NCBI GenBank assembly: GCA_963702925.1
Contig: OY969771.1
Coordinates: 372,001-436,000 of the forward strand
DNA length: 64,000 nt
Direction: 5' to 3'
From: CAIKMD01 sp963702925
Lineage (GTDB): Bacteria; Pseudomonadota; Alphaproteobacteria; ATCC43930; CGMCC-115725
Below are positions 25,636 through 33,939 of the stretch, one piece after another. Every line of letters starts with the position of its first letter. Position 1 is the first letter of the stretch. Made by a program: the position numbers and the translations under genes. Below the pieces are notes generated by a model. That model worked only from the letters and a program-made list of their open reading frames with translations, did not search any database and was not told the origin of the DNA.

Positions 25636-26598
25636 ATGGAAAAATTGCCGTCGGGCGCGAATTTCCGCCGCACCAAGATCCTTTGGGAACTCGGCCTCCA
25701 TATTGCCGGCAACCCGGCGATCAAATATGGCGGCAATCGCGACATGTGCATTGCAGTGGGCAGCGGCGGCGGCGACAAATTCGTCCCATCGCTGCGATTG
25801 GCCACCGGCTCGGCGGTGATGGCGCATGACGTGATCAAAGGCGCGGTCGACATGGCCTTCGTCAATCCCTCGGCCATGCTGACCCAGGCCTATCGCGGCG
25901 TCGGGCTGTTCGAGAAGCCGCTGCCGGTCAGGATCATCGGCTCCTATCCGAGCTGGGACCGGTTCGTCATCGCGTTCCGCAAGGAGCTAGGCTTCCGCTC
26001 GCTGCATGACGTAAAGAAAGCACGCTACCCGCTCCAGATCTCGCTGCGCGAAGACCCGACCCATTCGACCTTGGTGCTGATCCACCAGCTGCTGCCGCTT
26101 TACGGCATGAGCGTCGCCGAGATCGAATCCTGGGGCGGGCGGGTCCATCCTTGCGGGCCGCCCGGCGACAAGCGCCGCCTTAATGCGATCAAGGAAGGCA
26201 CGATCGACGCCGTGTTCGATGAAGGCATCACCACCTGGCTCGGCACCGCGCTGGCCGGCGCCATGGTGCCGATCGAGCTCGAGCCCGAGGTGTTCGCGCA
26301 AATGGACAAGCTCGGCTGGCGGCGGGTGCTGATTCCGAAAGAGGAATACGCCGAGCTCGACCGCGATCACCCGTGCATCGATTTCAGCGGCTGGCCGCTT
26401 TATGCCAGCGCCGCTTTGCCCGACCAGGTTGCCTACGACGTCTGCGCCGCCTTCGCCGCGCGCCAGGATGAAATGCCCTGGGAGGAAGGCACTTATACCG
26501 GCGTCAGCCAAATCTTCACCGAGACCGAGGCGACGCCGATGGACGTGCCGCTCCATCCCGGCGCCGCGCGCTGGTTGAGCGAGCACAAAAAAGGTTGA
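25636..26598 (+). CDS. TAXI-type TRAP solute-binding-like protein without signal peptide
   Basis: A 320-residue protein matching the TAXI (NMT1-like) solute-binding fold: CIAVGSGGGDKFVPSLRLATGSAV, VIKGAVDMAFVNPSAMLTQAY and IKEGTIDAVFDEGITTWLG. Normal members are periplasmic, but this one begins MEKLPSGANFRRTKILWELG with no signal peptide, and no TRAP permease lies nearby. It may bind a ligand in the cytoplasm or act as an enzyme or regulator. The ATG at 25636 overlaps the end of the CocE gene region (stop at 25633), so translation is probably coupled. Confidence 0.75.
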   Translation: MEKLPSGANFRRTKILWELGLHIAGNPAIKYGGNRDMCIAVGSGGGDKFVPSLRLATGSAVMAHDVIKGAVDMAFVNPSAMLTQAYRGVGLFEKPLPVRIIGSYPSWDRFVIAFRKELGFRSLHDVKKARYPLQISLREDPTHSTLVLIHQLLPLYGMSVAEIESWGGRVHPCGPPGDKRRLNAIKEGTIDAVFDEGITTWLGTALAGAMVPIELEPEVFAQMDKLGWRRVLIPKEEYAELDRDHPCIDFSGWPLYASAALPDQVAYDVCAAFAARQDEMPWEEGTYTGVSQIFTETEATPMDVPLHPGAARWLSEHKKG

Positions 26599-26726
26599 AC
26601 CGAGGCGCTGCGGCATCGTGCCGCTGATCGCGGCGTAGCGAGTGCGAGGCGCTGTCGCCGCCGGTCGGCGCGGCGCTCGGCAAGCCTCGCTGCCGGCGAC
26701 CGGCTCGGCCGCGCGAACGCAAACCA

Positions 26727-26753
26727 CCCAGCTCACACGCTATGTGAGCTGGG
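26727..26753. terminator. strong hairpin between TAXI gene and tRNA-Ser
   Basis: A perfect 11-bp stem, CCCAGCTCACA and TGTGAGCTGGG with loop CGCTA. It is 130 bases past the TAXI gene stop on the plus strand and downstream of the tRNA on the minus strand, so it could serve both. The T tracts are short (ATTTA / GGTTTG). Confidence 0.5.
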
Positions 26754-26790
26754 CGATTTACCGAATTATCCTTAAAGAGAAAATTTAGAG

Positions 26791-26882
26791 TGGCGGAGGG
26801 GACAGGATTCGAACCTGCGATACGGTATGACCCGTATAACGGTTTAGCAAACCGCCGCCTTCAGCCACTCGGCCACCCCTCC
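26791..26882 (-). tRNA. serX: tRNA-Ser (GCT anticodon)
   Basis: A 92-base class II tRNA on the minus strand. The acceptor stem GGAGGGG/CCCCTCC is followed by G and an encoded CCA. The anticodon loop TTGCTAA gives anticodon GCT, reading AGC/AGU serine codons. The long variable arm (TATACGGGTCATACCGTA) and GGTTCGAATCC T-arm are typical of tRNA-Ser. Confidence 0.96.
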
Positions 26883-27053
26883 ACCGATGAGTGGTGCAAC
26901 ACGGCGTATGCCGGAAATGGTTCTAGTCGCGCCCTGGCGGACTGTCAAACCAGCCATCCTCCAGGGCAATTGGCACAAAAAAGGCCAATTTCTTTACATG
27001 ATTTTAAGAACTCCCTTCGATTATCGCCCTGTAGAACGCTAAAGGAGGGGGCA

Positions 27054-27266
27054 ATGAATTTGTCCAAACGGTCGGTTGAAATGCTGCTCGACCTGGTCGA
27101 GATCAAGCTGAGCTACATGGATATTTCGGATCGCGAGGATGCTCGCGACATGGAAATTCTCGAGCGCTGCCGCGAAGAATTGCGCTGCATCGACCGCGAA
27201 CCCAGCAACGTCGCGGCCTTCGTGCGCCCGATCCGGCGTCCCGGCCGTCCCCGCACCGCCGCCTGA
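27054..27266 (+). CDS. small conserved-looking protein, unknown function
   Basis: A 70-residue acidic-then-basic protein: MNLSKRSVEMLLDLVEIKLS at the N terminus, an amphipathic helix region (DREDARDMEILERCREELRC), and a basic Pro-Arg tail (RPIRRPGRPRTAA). A strong AAGGAGG ribosome site precedes ATG 27054, and it lies alone after the tRNA. The basic tail could bind nucleic acid. No named family is recognised. Confidence 0.65.
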   Translation: MNLSKRSVEMLLDLVEIKLSYMDISDREDARDMEILERCREELRCIDREPSNVAAFVRPIRRPGRPRTAA

Positions 27267-27282
27267 CCGCCAAGCCGTCCCC

Positions 27283-27900
27283 TCAGGACAGCACGGCCAT
27301 GCCGCGCTGAACCGCCGGCCGCGCCGAAATCGCGGCAAACCAGCGCGCCACCTGGGGAAATTCGGCGAGCTGCACCTGATGCCATTCGTGGCGCGCGACC
27401 CAGGGATAGGTCGCGACATCGGCGATCGAATACTCGCCCGCTAGAAACTCCACCTTTTCCAGCCTCGCATTCATCACGCCATAAAGGCGACGCGTTTCCT
27501 TAGTATATCGCTCGGCACCGTAAGGATTCGGCTCCTTCACCTGCCGCAGGAAATGATGCGCCTGGCCAAACATCGGTCCGACCCCGCCCATCTGGAACAT
27601 CAGCCATTCGAGCGCCTCGATCCGGGCCGCCGGATCGCGCGACAGGAGCTTTCCGGTCTTCTCTGCCAAATAGATCAAGATCGCGCCGGATTCGAAGACG
27701 CTGAGCGGCTTTCCGCCCGGCCCTTCGGTGTCGACGATCGCGGGGATCTTCGAATTGGGATTGATGGCGATATAGTCAGGCTTGAACTGCTCGCCCTGAC
27801 CGATATTGACCGCGTGAACCCGGTAAGGCAGGCCGATCTCTTCGAGCATGATCGACACCTTTTTTCCGTTCGGCGTTCCCCAGGTATAGAGCTCGATCAT
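27283..27900 (-). CDS. glutathione S-transferase, YfcG/YghU-like
   Basis: A 205-residue cytosolic enzyme. The thioredoxin-like N-terminal domain starts MIELYTWGTPNGKKVSIMLEE, with TPNGKK at the glutathione-activating position of Nu-class (YfcG/YghU) enzymes and NPNSKIPAIVD plus FESGAILIYLAEK as the GSH-binding segments. The helical C-terminal domain carries EYSIADVATYPW. Nu-class members act as disulphide-bond oxidoreductases. Start ATG 27900 follows GGGGAGGAAG. Divergent from manC. Confidence 0.9.
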   Translation of the reverse strand: MIELYTWGTPNGKKVSIMLEEIGLPYRVHAVNIGQGEQFKPDYIAINPNSKIPAIVDTEGPGGKPLSVFESGAILIYLAEKTGKLLSRDPAARIEALEWLMFQMGGVGPMFGQAHHFLRQVKEPNPYGAERYTKETRRLYGVMNARLEKVEFLAGEYSIADVATYPWVARHEWHQVQLAEFPQVARWFAAISARPAVQRGMAVLS

Positions 27901-27968
27901 TTCTTCCTCCCCATTTGCACAGCGTTAATATGGTGTGAGGCACCCTCACCCTGGCAAGGAGAAAGCTG

Positions 27969-29393
27969 ATGCCCGCCCGGGTCTATCCAGTGATTCTCTC
28001 GGGCGGCTCGGGCACGCGGCTCTGGCCCATGTCCCGAGCGCAATATCCCAAACAGCTGCTGCCGCTAGTATCCGAGCGCACTCTGCTGCAAGAGGCCGCG
28101 CTCCGGGTCGCGGACCAGGCGCTCTTTGCCGCCCCGGTCGTGATCGCCAATGACGAGCACCGTTTTGTCATTGCCGAGCAATTGCGGTTGGCCGGAATTG
28201 CTCCGCGCGCCCTGATCTTGGAGCCCTTGGGGCGCAATACGGCGCCGGCTTGCTGCGTCGCCGCGCTGATGCTCGCCGCGGCGGAGCCCGACGCGCTCAT
28301 GCTGGTGATGCCGTCCGATCACACCATCACCGACCTCAAGGCATTTCAAGACGCGGTCGGCCGCGCGGCGGACGTCGCGGCGAAAGGCCGGCTCGTCACC
28401 TTCGGGATCACCGCCAGCCGGCCCGAGACCGGTTATGGCTATATCAAGCGCGGCAAGGACCTGGCCGGCGCGAAAGGCGCGTTTGAGGTGGCGGCGTTCG
28501 TCGAAAAGCCCGACCACGCCCGTGCCGAGGCCTATCTGAAATCGGGTGCGTATTCGTGGAATAGCGGCATATTCCTCTTCCCCGCCGGATTGCTTTTGAA
28601 GGAACTGGAACGGCTGCAGCCGGCTATGGTTGCCGCATGCAAGGAGGCGCTCGAACGCGCCAAGCACGATCTCGATTTCCTACGCCTCGACCGCGAGGCT
28701 TTCGCGAAGGCCCCGGGCAATTCGATCGACTATGCGGTGATGGAGCATACGCCGCACGCCGCCGTCCTGCCGGTCGAGATGGGCTGGAGCGATGTCGGCA
28801 CATGGGATGCGCTGTGGCTCGTCGGCGCTCAAGACAAAAGCGGCAATGTCACGACCGGCGACGTCATCGCGGAAGATACGCACAATTCCTATCTCCGCGC
28901 GGAATCCGGGCTGCTCGCCGTGCTCGGCGTGGACGATCTCGTGGTGGTCGCAACGTCGGACGTCGTGATGGTAACCCGCCGCGATCGCGCGCAAGACATC
29001 AAGCAGCTCGTCGCCAAGCTCGAACGCGATGGCCGCAGCGAACTCACCACGCATCCGCTGGTGCATCGCCCTTGGGGAACCTACCGCTCGATCCATAATG
29101 GCGACCGCGTACAAGTGAAGCACATCGTGGTGAAGCCTGGCGGCATCTTGAGCCTGCAGATGCATCACCACCGCGCGGAACATTGGGTCGTCGTCAATGG
29201 CACGGCCAAGGTCGTCCGCGGCAATGAAGAGCTTCTGCTGCATGAGAACGAATCGACCTACATCCCGCTGGGCACGCGGCACCGGCTGGAAAATCCCGGC
29301 AAAGTGCCGCTTCACCTGATCGAGGTGCAGTCCGGCTCTTATCTCGGCGAGGACGACATTGTTCGCTTCGACGACACTTACGGTCGAAGCTGA
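27969..29393 (+). CDS. manC: mannose-1-phosphate guanylyltransferase / mannose-6-phosphate isomerase
   Basis: A 474-residue bifunctional enzyme of GDP-mannose synthesis for exopolysaccharide or LPS sugars. The nucleotidyltransferase domain has LSGGSGTRLWPMSR at 10-23 and FVEKPD near 177. The C-terminal cupin phosphomannose isomerase domain has RPWGTYRSI, VKPGGILSLQMHHHRAEHW and the final ENPGKVPLHLIEVQSGSYLG. ATG 27969 follows AAGGAGAAAG. It is convergent with gatB, with only 3 bases between the stops, and has no polysaccharide genes beside it. Confidence 0.93.
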   Translation: MPARVYPVILSGGSGTRLWPMSRAQYPKQLLPLVSERTLLQEAALRVADQALFAAPVVIANDEHRFVIAEQLRLAGIAPRALILEPLGRNTAPACCVAALMLAAAEPDALMLVMPSDHTITDLKAFQDAVGRAADVAAKGRLVTFGITASRPETGYGYIKRGKDLAGAKGAFEVAAFVEKPDHARAEAYLKSGAYSWNSGIFLFPAGLLLKELERLQPAMVAACKEALERAKHDLDFLRLDREAFAKAPGNSIDYAVMEHTPHAAVLPVEMGWSDVGTWDALWLVGAQDKSGNVTTGDVIAEDTHNSYLRAESGLLAVLGVDDLVVVATSDVVMVTRRDRAQDIKQLVAKLERDGRSELTTHPLVHRPWGTYRSIHNGDRVQVKHIVVKPGGILSLQMHHHRAEHWVVVNGTAKVVRGNEELLLHENESTYIPLGTRHRLENPGKVPLHLIEVQSGSYLGEDDIVRFDDTYGRS

Positions 29394-29396
29394 GGC

Positions 29397-30848
29397 TCAG
29401 CCCGCGAGCTTCTTTTTCAAGAGCTCGTTGACCAGAGCGGGATTGGCTTTTCCGCCGGTGGCTTTCATCACCTGGCCGACGAAGAAGCCCAAGAGCTTGT
29501 CCTTGCCCGAGCGGTACTCCGCGACCTTGCCGGCTTCTTTTGCCAGCACCGCATCGATCGCCTGCTCGATCGCGCCGGTATCGGTGACCTGACGCAAGCC
29601 TTTTTCTTCGACGATCGCCGCCGCGCCTTTACCGGTCTCCACCATCTCGGCAAACACGTCCTTGGCGATGCGGCCCGAGATCGTGTTGTCTTTGATCAAA
29701 TCGATCAACTCGCCCAAGCTCTGTGCTGACACCGGTGATTGCGCGATGGCGAGCCCGCGCTTGTTGAGCGCGCCGAAGAGATCGCCGGTGACCCAGTTGC
29801 ACGCCAGCTTCGCATCGCGGCCTTTGGCGACGGCCTCGAAGTAATCGGCGCTCGTCTGGTCGTCGACCAGCACATCGGCATCGTAAGGCGAGAGCTTGTA
29901 ATCGGCGATGAACCGCGCCTTCTTGGCGTCGGGCAGCTCGGGCAGGCCACGCTTCAGCGCCGCAACCCAGTCGACATCGAGCTCCAGAGGAAGCAGGTCG
30001 GGGTCGGGGAAATAGCGGTAATCATGCGCCTCTTCCTTCGAACGCATCGGCCGCGTCACGCCACGCCCGGAATCGAAGAGCCGTGTCTCCTGCTTGATGG
30101 TACCGCCTTCTTCAATGACTTCGATTTGGCGGCGGGCTTCGTAGTCAATCGCGGCCATCACAAAGCGGATCGAGTTCACGTTCTTGATCTCGCAGCGCGT
30201 GCCGAGCTTGCCGCCCGGCTTCCTGACCGAGACATTGCAGTCGCAGCGCAGCGAGCCTTCCTCCATATTGCCATCGCAGGTGCCAAGATAGCGCAGGATC
30301 GAGCGCAGCTTTTTCAGATATGCGCCCGCCTCTTCCGCGCTGCGCAGATCGGGCTCGGAGACGATTTCCATCAGCGCCACGCCGGCGCGGTTGAGATCGA
30401 CATAGGTTCGGGTCGGATGCTGATCGTGAAGGCTCTTGCCTGCATCCTGCTCGAGATGGAGACGCGTGATGCCGATCTCGCGCGCGCTGCCATCCGGTAT
30501 GTCGAGGGTGAGCTTGCCCTTGCCGACGATCGGCCTGGTATATTGCGAAATCTGGTAGCCGGCTGGCAGATCGGCATAAAAATAGTTCTTGCGATCGAAC
30601 ACCGAAACCAAGTTGATCGCTGCTTCCAAGCCGAGACCGGTCTTCACCGCCTGCTCGACGCAATGCTTGTTGATCACCGGCAGCATGCCGGGAAAGGCCG
30701 CGTCGACCAGCGAGACCTGAGTGTTGGGTTCGGCGCCGAATTTCGTAGGCGCCCCGGAAAAGAGCTTCGCCTTGGAAATCACCTGGGCGTGAACTTCCAG
30801 CCCAATCACCACTTCCCACTCGCCGGTCTCGCCCTTGAGGAGACTCAT
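29397..30848 (-). CDS. gatB: aspartyl/glutamyl-tRNA amidotransferase subunit B
   Basis: A 483-residue protein. It has the GatB cradle (WEVVIGLEVHAQV at the start, GTCDGNMEEGSLRCDCNVSV in the middle) and the C-terminal YqeY-like tail ending VMKATGGKANPALVNELLKK. GatCAB converts Glu-tRNA(Gln) and/or Asp-tRNA(Asn) to the amide form. The ATG overlaps the gatA stop (TGATG), and the order gatC-gatA-gatB is one operon read on the minus strand. Confidence 0.97.
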   Translation of the reverse strand: MSLLKGETGEWEVVIGLEVHAQVISKAKLFSGAPTKFGAEPNTQVSLVDAAFPGMLPVINKHCVEQAVKTGLGLEAAINLVSVFDRKNYFYADLPAGYQISQYTRPIVGKGKLTLDIPDGSAREIGITRLHLEQDAGKSLHDQHPTRTYVDLNRAGVALMEIVSEPDLRSAEEAGAYLKKLRSILRYLGTCDGNMEEGSLRCDCNVSVRKPGGKLGTRCEIKNVNSIRFVMAAIDYEARRQIEVIEEGGTIKQETRLFDSGRGVTRPMRSKEEAHDYRYFPDPDLLPLELDVDWVAALKRGLPELPDAKKARFIADYKLSPYDADVLVDDQTSADYFEAVAKGRDAKLACNWVTGDLFGALNKRGLAIAQSPVSAQSLGELIDLIKDNTISGRIAKDVFAEMVETGKGAAAIVEEKGLRQVTDTGAIEQAIDAVLAKEAGKVAEYRSGKDKLLGFFVGQVMKATGGKANPALVNELLKKKLAG

Positions 30849-32329
30849 CAGGCCCTCCCCGCGATGAATTGCGGCTTGGCCGCAAACTGCGCCGCGCTCT
30901 CGATCGCCTGGCCGACGCGCAGCACCGTTTCCTCATCGAACGCCCGGCCGATCACTTGCAAGCCCAAAGGCAAGCCGTCGCCGGACAAGCCGGCCGGCAC
31001 CGAAATACCGGGCAAACCAGCCAAGTTCACCGTCACGGTAAATACGTCGTTGAGATACATCGCGATCGGATCGTCGCTCTTCTCGCCAATTGCGAAGGCC
31101 GCCGACGGCGCTGTCGGGGTCAGGATCGCGTCGCAGCTCTTGAACGCCTCGTCGAAATCGCGTGCGATCAACGCGCGCACTTTCTGCGCTTTGAGGTAGT
31201 AAGCATCGTAATAGCCGGCGGAGAGCACATAGGTGCCGATCAGAATCCGCCGCCGCACCTCGGCGCCGAAACCTTGCGCGCGCGTGCTTTCATACATCTC
31301 GTCGAGGCTTTCGCCTTCGACCCGCAATCCGAAGCGCACCCCATCGTAGCGCGCGAGATTGGACGAGGCTTCGGCCGGCGCGATGATGTAGTAGGCTGGC
31401 AGCGCGTATTTGGTCATTTTGAGGCTGACCTCGACCGGCTCGGCGCCCGCGGCTTTCAGCCAGTCGATGCCGCGTTGCCAGAGCGCTTCGATTTCCGCCG
31501 GCATGCCGTCGATGCGGTATTCGCGCGGAATGCCGATCTTGAGGCCGCGTATATCGCCGTTGAGCGCCGCCTCGAAATTCGGCACCGGCACCGGCGCCGA
31601 GGTCGAATCCTTGGGATCGTAACCGGCCATCGACTGCAGCATCACCGCCGCGTCGCGCACGCTGCGCGTCATCGGACCAGCTTGATCGAGCGAGGATGCG
31701 AAGGCGACAATCCCCCAACGCGAGCAGCGCCCGTAAGTCGGCTTCAGCCCGACAATGCCGCAAAAGCTCGCCGGCTGGCGGATCGAGCCGCCGGTATCGG
31801 TGCCGGTCGCGGCCAAGGCCGCGCGCGAGGCGACCGCGGCAGCCGAACCGCCCGACGAGCCCCCAGGCACGAGCGGCCGGTTGTCGCCGCGTCGCCGCCA
31901 CGGATTCTCGACCTGGCCATAGGCGCTGGTGATATTGGCCGAGCCCATCGCGAACTCGTCGAGATTGACCTTGCCCAGCATCACCGCGCCGTCGCGCCAG
32001 AGATGGCTTGTCACGGTCAATTCATAAGGCGGCTTGAAGCCTTCGAGGATGCGCGAGCCGGCGGTCGTCAGCACGTTCTCAGTACAGAAGAGATCCTTGA
32101 TCGCCAGCGGCAAACCCTCGAGCGGGCGTCCTTCGCCGCGGGCAAGACGTGCATCGCTCTCCGCCGCCATCGCGAGCGCCTTCTCGGGCGTCTCGCACAG
32201 ATAGGCGTTCAAGGGCCGCGCCGCTTCGACCGCTTTGATATGCGCGGCGGCAATCTCGCGTGCCGAGAATTTCTTGGCGCGCAATCCGTCGCGCGCCTCG
32301 GCCAGGCCAAGCTCGGTGAGCGCGCTCAC
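30848..32329 (-). CDS. gatA: aspartyl/glutamyl-tRNA amidotransferase subunit A
   Basis: A 493-residue amidase-signature protein, the glutaminase of GatCAB. The Ser-cisSer-Lys triad is visible: Lys78 in LAIKDLF, Ser158 in GGSSGGSAAAV and Ser182 in DTGGSIRQPA. GTG 32329 overlaps the gatC stop by four bases (GTGA), giving the usual length. A longer reading frame to 32674 runs over gatC and is not real. Confidence 0.96.
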   Translation of the reverse strand: MSALTELGLAEARDGLRAKKFSAREIAAAHIKAVEAARPLNAYLCETPEKALAMAAESDARLARGEGRPLEGLPLAIKDLFCTENVLTTAGSRILEGFKPPYELTVTSHLWRDGAVMLGKVNLDEFAMGSANITSAYGQVENPWRRRGDNRPLVPGGSSGGSAAAVASRAALAATGTDTGGSIRQPASFCGIVGLKPTYGRCSRWGIVAFASSLDQAGPMTRSVRDAAVMLQSMAGYDPKDSTSAPVPVPNFEAALNGDIRGLKIGIPREYRIDGMPAEIEALWQRGIDWLKAAGAEPVEVSLKMTKYALPAYYIIAPAEASSNLARYDGVRFGLRVEGESLDEMYESTRAQGFGAEVRRRILIGTYVLSAGYYDAYYLKAQKVRALIARDFDEAFKSCDAILTPTAPSAAFAIGEKSDDPIAMYLNDVFTVTVNLAGLPGISVPAGLSGDGLPLGLQVIGRAFDEETVLRVGQAIESAAQFAAKPQFIAGRA

Positions 32330-32613
32330 TCCACCACCTTCGGCACGACAAAGAATCCGCGCGCTTCCTGCGGCGCGTTGGCCAAGAGCTTGTCGCGAAT
32401 CCCGCCGTCGCTGACGACGTCCTCGCGCATCGGCAGCTTCATACGCGCGACGCTCGCCATCGGCTCGACGCCCGAGGTGTCGACCTCGTTGAGCTGCTCG
32501 ATCCAAGTGAGGATCTGGCTCAGCTCGCCGGCAAGGCGCGTCTGCTCTTCCTCGGACACTTTGATGCGCGCCAGGGAGGCGATTCGCGCCACGGTGGCCT
32601 TGTCCAATGCCAT
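32326..32613 (-). CDS. gatC: aspartyl/glutamyl-tRNA amidotransferase subunit C
   Basis: A 95-residue protein with the complete GatC pattern: LDKATVARIASLARIKVSEEE, LSQILTWIEQLNEVDTSGVEP, then REDVV and FVVPKVVE. It wraps around GatA and stabilises the complex. First gene of gatCAB, divergent from ruvX. Confidence 0.96.
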   Translation of the reverse strand: MALDKATVARIASLARIKVSEEEQTRLAGELSQILTWIEQLNEVDTSGVEPMASVARMKLPMREDVVSDGGIRDKLLANAPQEARGFFVVPKVVE

Positions 32614-32679
32614 GATGTAGATGTCTCCTGCGCGTTCCGAAACGCGTCGACCCAGCGTGAATCGGTCCTACCACTGCCC

Positions 32680-33150
32680 ATGGCCCTCTGCAACCCCAGC
32701 GACTTGAAGCTTTTGCTCGCCAAAGGCGTTCGGCTTCTCGGTCTCGATGTCGGCACCAAGACCATCGGCATGGCGCTCTCCGACACGACCTTGATGGTGG
32801 CGACCCCGTTCGACACCATCCGCCGCGGCCGCTTCCGCGACGACGTGCAGCGTTTGCGCGACGAAATCGCGCGTCACGGCGTCGGCGGCATCGTGATCGG
32901 CCTGCCGCTCGCGCTGGACGGAAGCGACTCGCCCCGCACCCAGGGCGTGCGCCAATTCGCCAAGAACCTCGCCGCCGAAACCGATCTGCCGATCGTATTC
33001 TGGGATGAACGGCTTTCGACGGCCGCGGTCGAGCGCGGCATGATCGAAGGCGACCTGTCGCGCAAGCGGCGGGGCGAGCTCATCGACAAGGCGGCCGCCG
33101 CCTACATCCTGCAGGGTCTGCTGGACCGGCTGGCTCACAGCGCCGCATAA
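32680..33150 (+). CDS. ruvX: putative pre-16S rRNA nuclease / Holliday junction resolvase-like
   Basis: A 156-residue RNase H-fold protein of the YqgF family. Catalytic acids lie in LLGLDVGTKTIGMALSD (Asp23), in FWDERLSTAAVE and in ELIDKAAAAYILQ. The family processes the 5' end of 16S rRNA in E. coli. The 14-residue N-terminal extension (MALCNPSDLKLLLA) is common in alphaproteobacterial members. Followed by a convergent methyltransferase gene. Confidence 0.93.
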   Translation: MALCNPSDLKLLLAKGVRLLGLDVGTKTIGMALSDTTLMVATPFDTIRRGRFRDDVQRLRDEIARHGVGGIVIGLPLALDGSDSPRTQGVRQFAKNLAAETDLPIVFWDERLSTAAVERGMIEGDLSRKRRGELIDKAAAAYILQGLLDRLAHSAA

Positions 33151-33161
33151 GGGGCCTCGGC

Positions 33162-33788
33162 CTAGGCTCGCTTGGTTCCCTCTATATAAAGGAGTGTCGC
33201 CCGGTCCGCTGACGGCGCCTCGGTCACGGCCTTTCGCTTGGCGACCAAAAGGGATTGTTCGTCGACCCGAAACCCCGCCGTGACCAGTCCGGCCGCAAGC
33301 TCGTCGAGGCTGAATTTCTTGTAACGGGGATGGACGTCCATATGCGGGGCGTAGGTGGTGATCAGCACCTTTCCGCGCTTGCGCAAGACCCGCCACGCCT
33401 CCTGGCAGGCCTTGTCCAGGGCCAGATGGCCGATCAATTCGATGAAGAGCACGCGGTCGAAACACGCCGAACCGAAGGGAAGGCTCTGGGCATCGGCCTG
33501 AACCGCCAGATCCAGGCCTTTACGTGCGGCCCGTTGCAGCATGGCCAACGATAGGTCGAGCCCGACCAGCTGGTGATGAAACTCGGCGAGGTGGTTTTCC
33601 AGCTCGCCGCCGCCGCAGCCGATCGAAAGCACATCCTTGCCCGTGGCGGGAAGCTTCGCCGCGATCCAGGCGCGGAGCGCGGGCGAGTCGGAGCTCAAGG
33701 TCATGTAGCCGCTGGCGCGCCAACCGCGCATGCCGATTTTTCGATAGAATTTGAAAGGGGTGGAGGCGTTCGGTTTTTTCTTCGGCAT
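33162..33788 (-). CDS. class I SAM-dependent methyltransferase
   Basis: A 208-residue methyltransferase. Motif I is VLSIGCGGGELENHLAE (near 53-69), motif II LVGLDLSLAMLQRAA, and motif IV VLFIELIGHLALD. This is the UbiE/Methyltransf_11 layout. The substrate is unknown, with no biosynthetic partner nearby. ATG 33788 is in the gap divergent to pyrB. Confidence 0.85.
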   Translation of the reverse strand: MPKKKPNASTPFKFYRKIGMRGWRASGYMTLSSDSPALRAWIAAKLPATGKDVLSIGCGGGELENHLAEFHHQLVGLDLSLAMLQRAARKGLDLAVQADAQSLPFGSACFDRVLFIELIGHLALDKACQEAWRVLRKRGKVLITTYAPHMDVHPRYKKFSLDELAAGLVTAGFRVDEQSLLVAKRKAVTEAPSADRATLLYIEGTKRA

Positions 33789-33900
33789 TCATTCACGCGC
33801 TTGGCAACGGGGACAGGGATCGCACCAACCCGCTTTATCCCTGAATTCCCGCCGGCACGGAAGCGGGATGCGCGTGCCGTCGACCGTTTCGCACTCGCGC

Positions 33901-33929
33901 TTGCCGCCGCGCAAGCTCCTCCCTATAGT
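33901..33929 (+). promoter_or_regulatory. candidate pyrB promoter
   Basis: TTGCCG and TATAGT are separated by exactly 17 bases. The -10 box ends 10 bases before the pyrB ATG, which would leave almost no 5' leader; no ribosome site is seen before that ATG (CCTTTTTTA). Confidence 0.5.
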
Positions 33930-33939
33930 GCCTTTTTTA

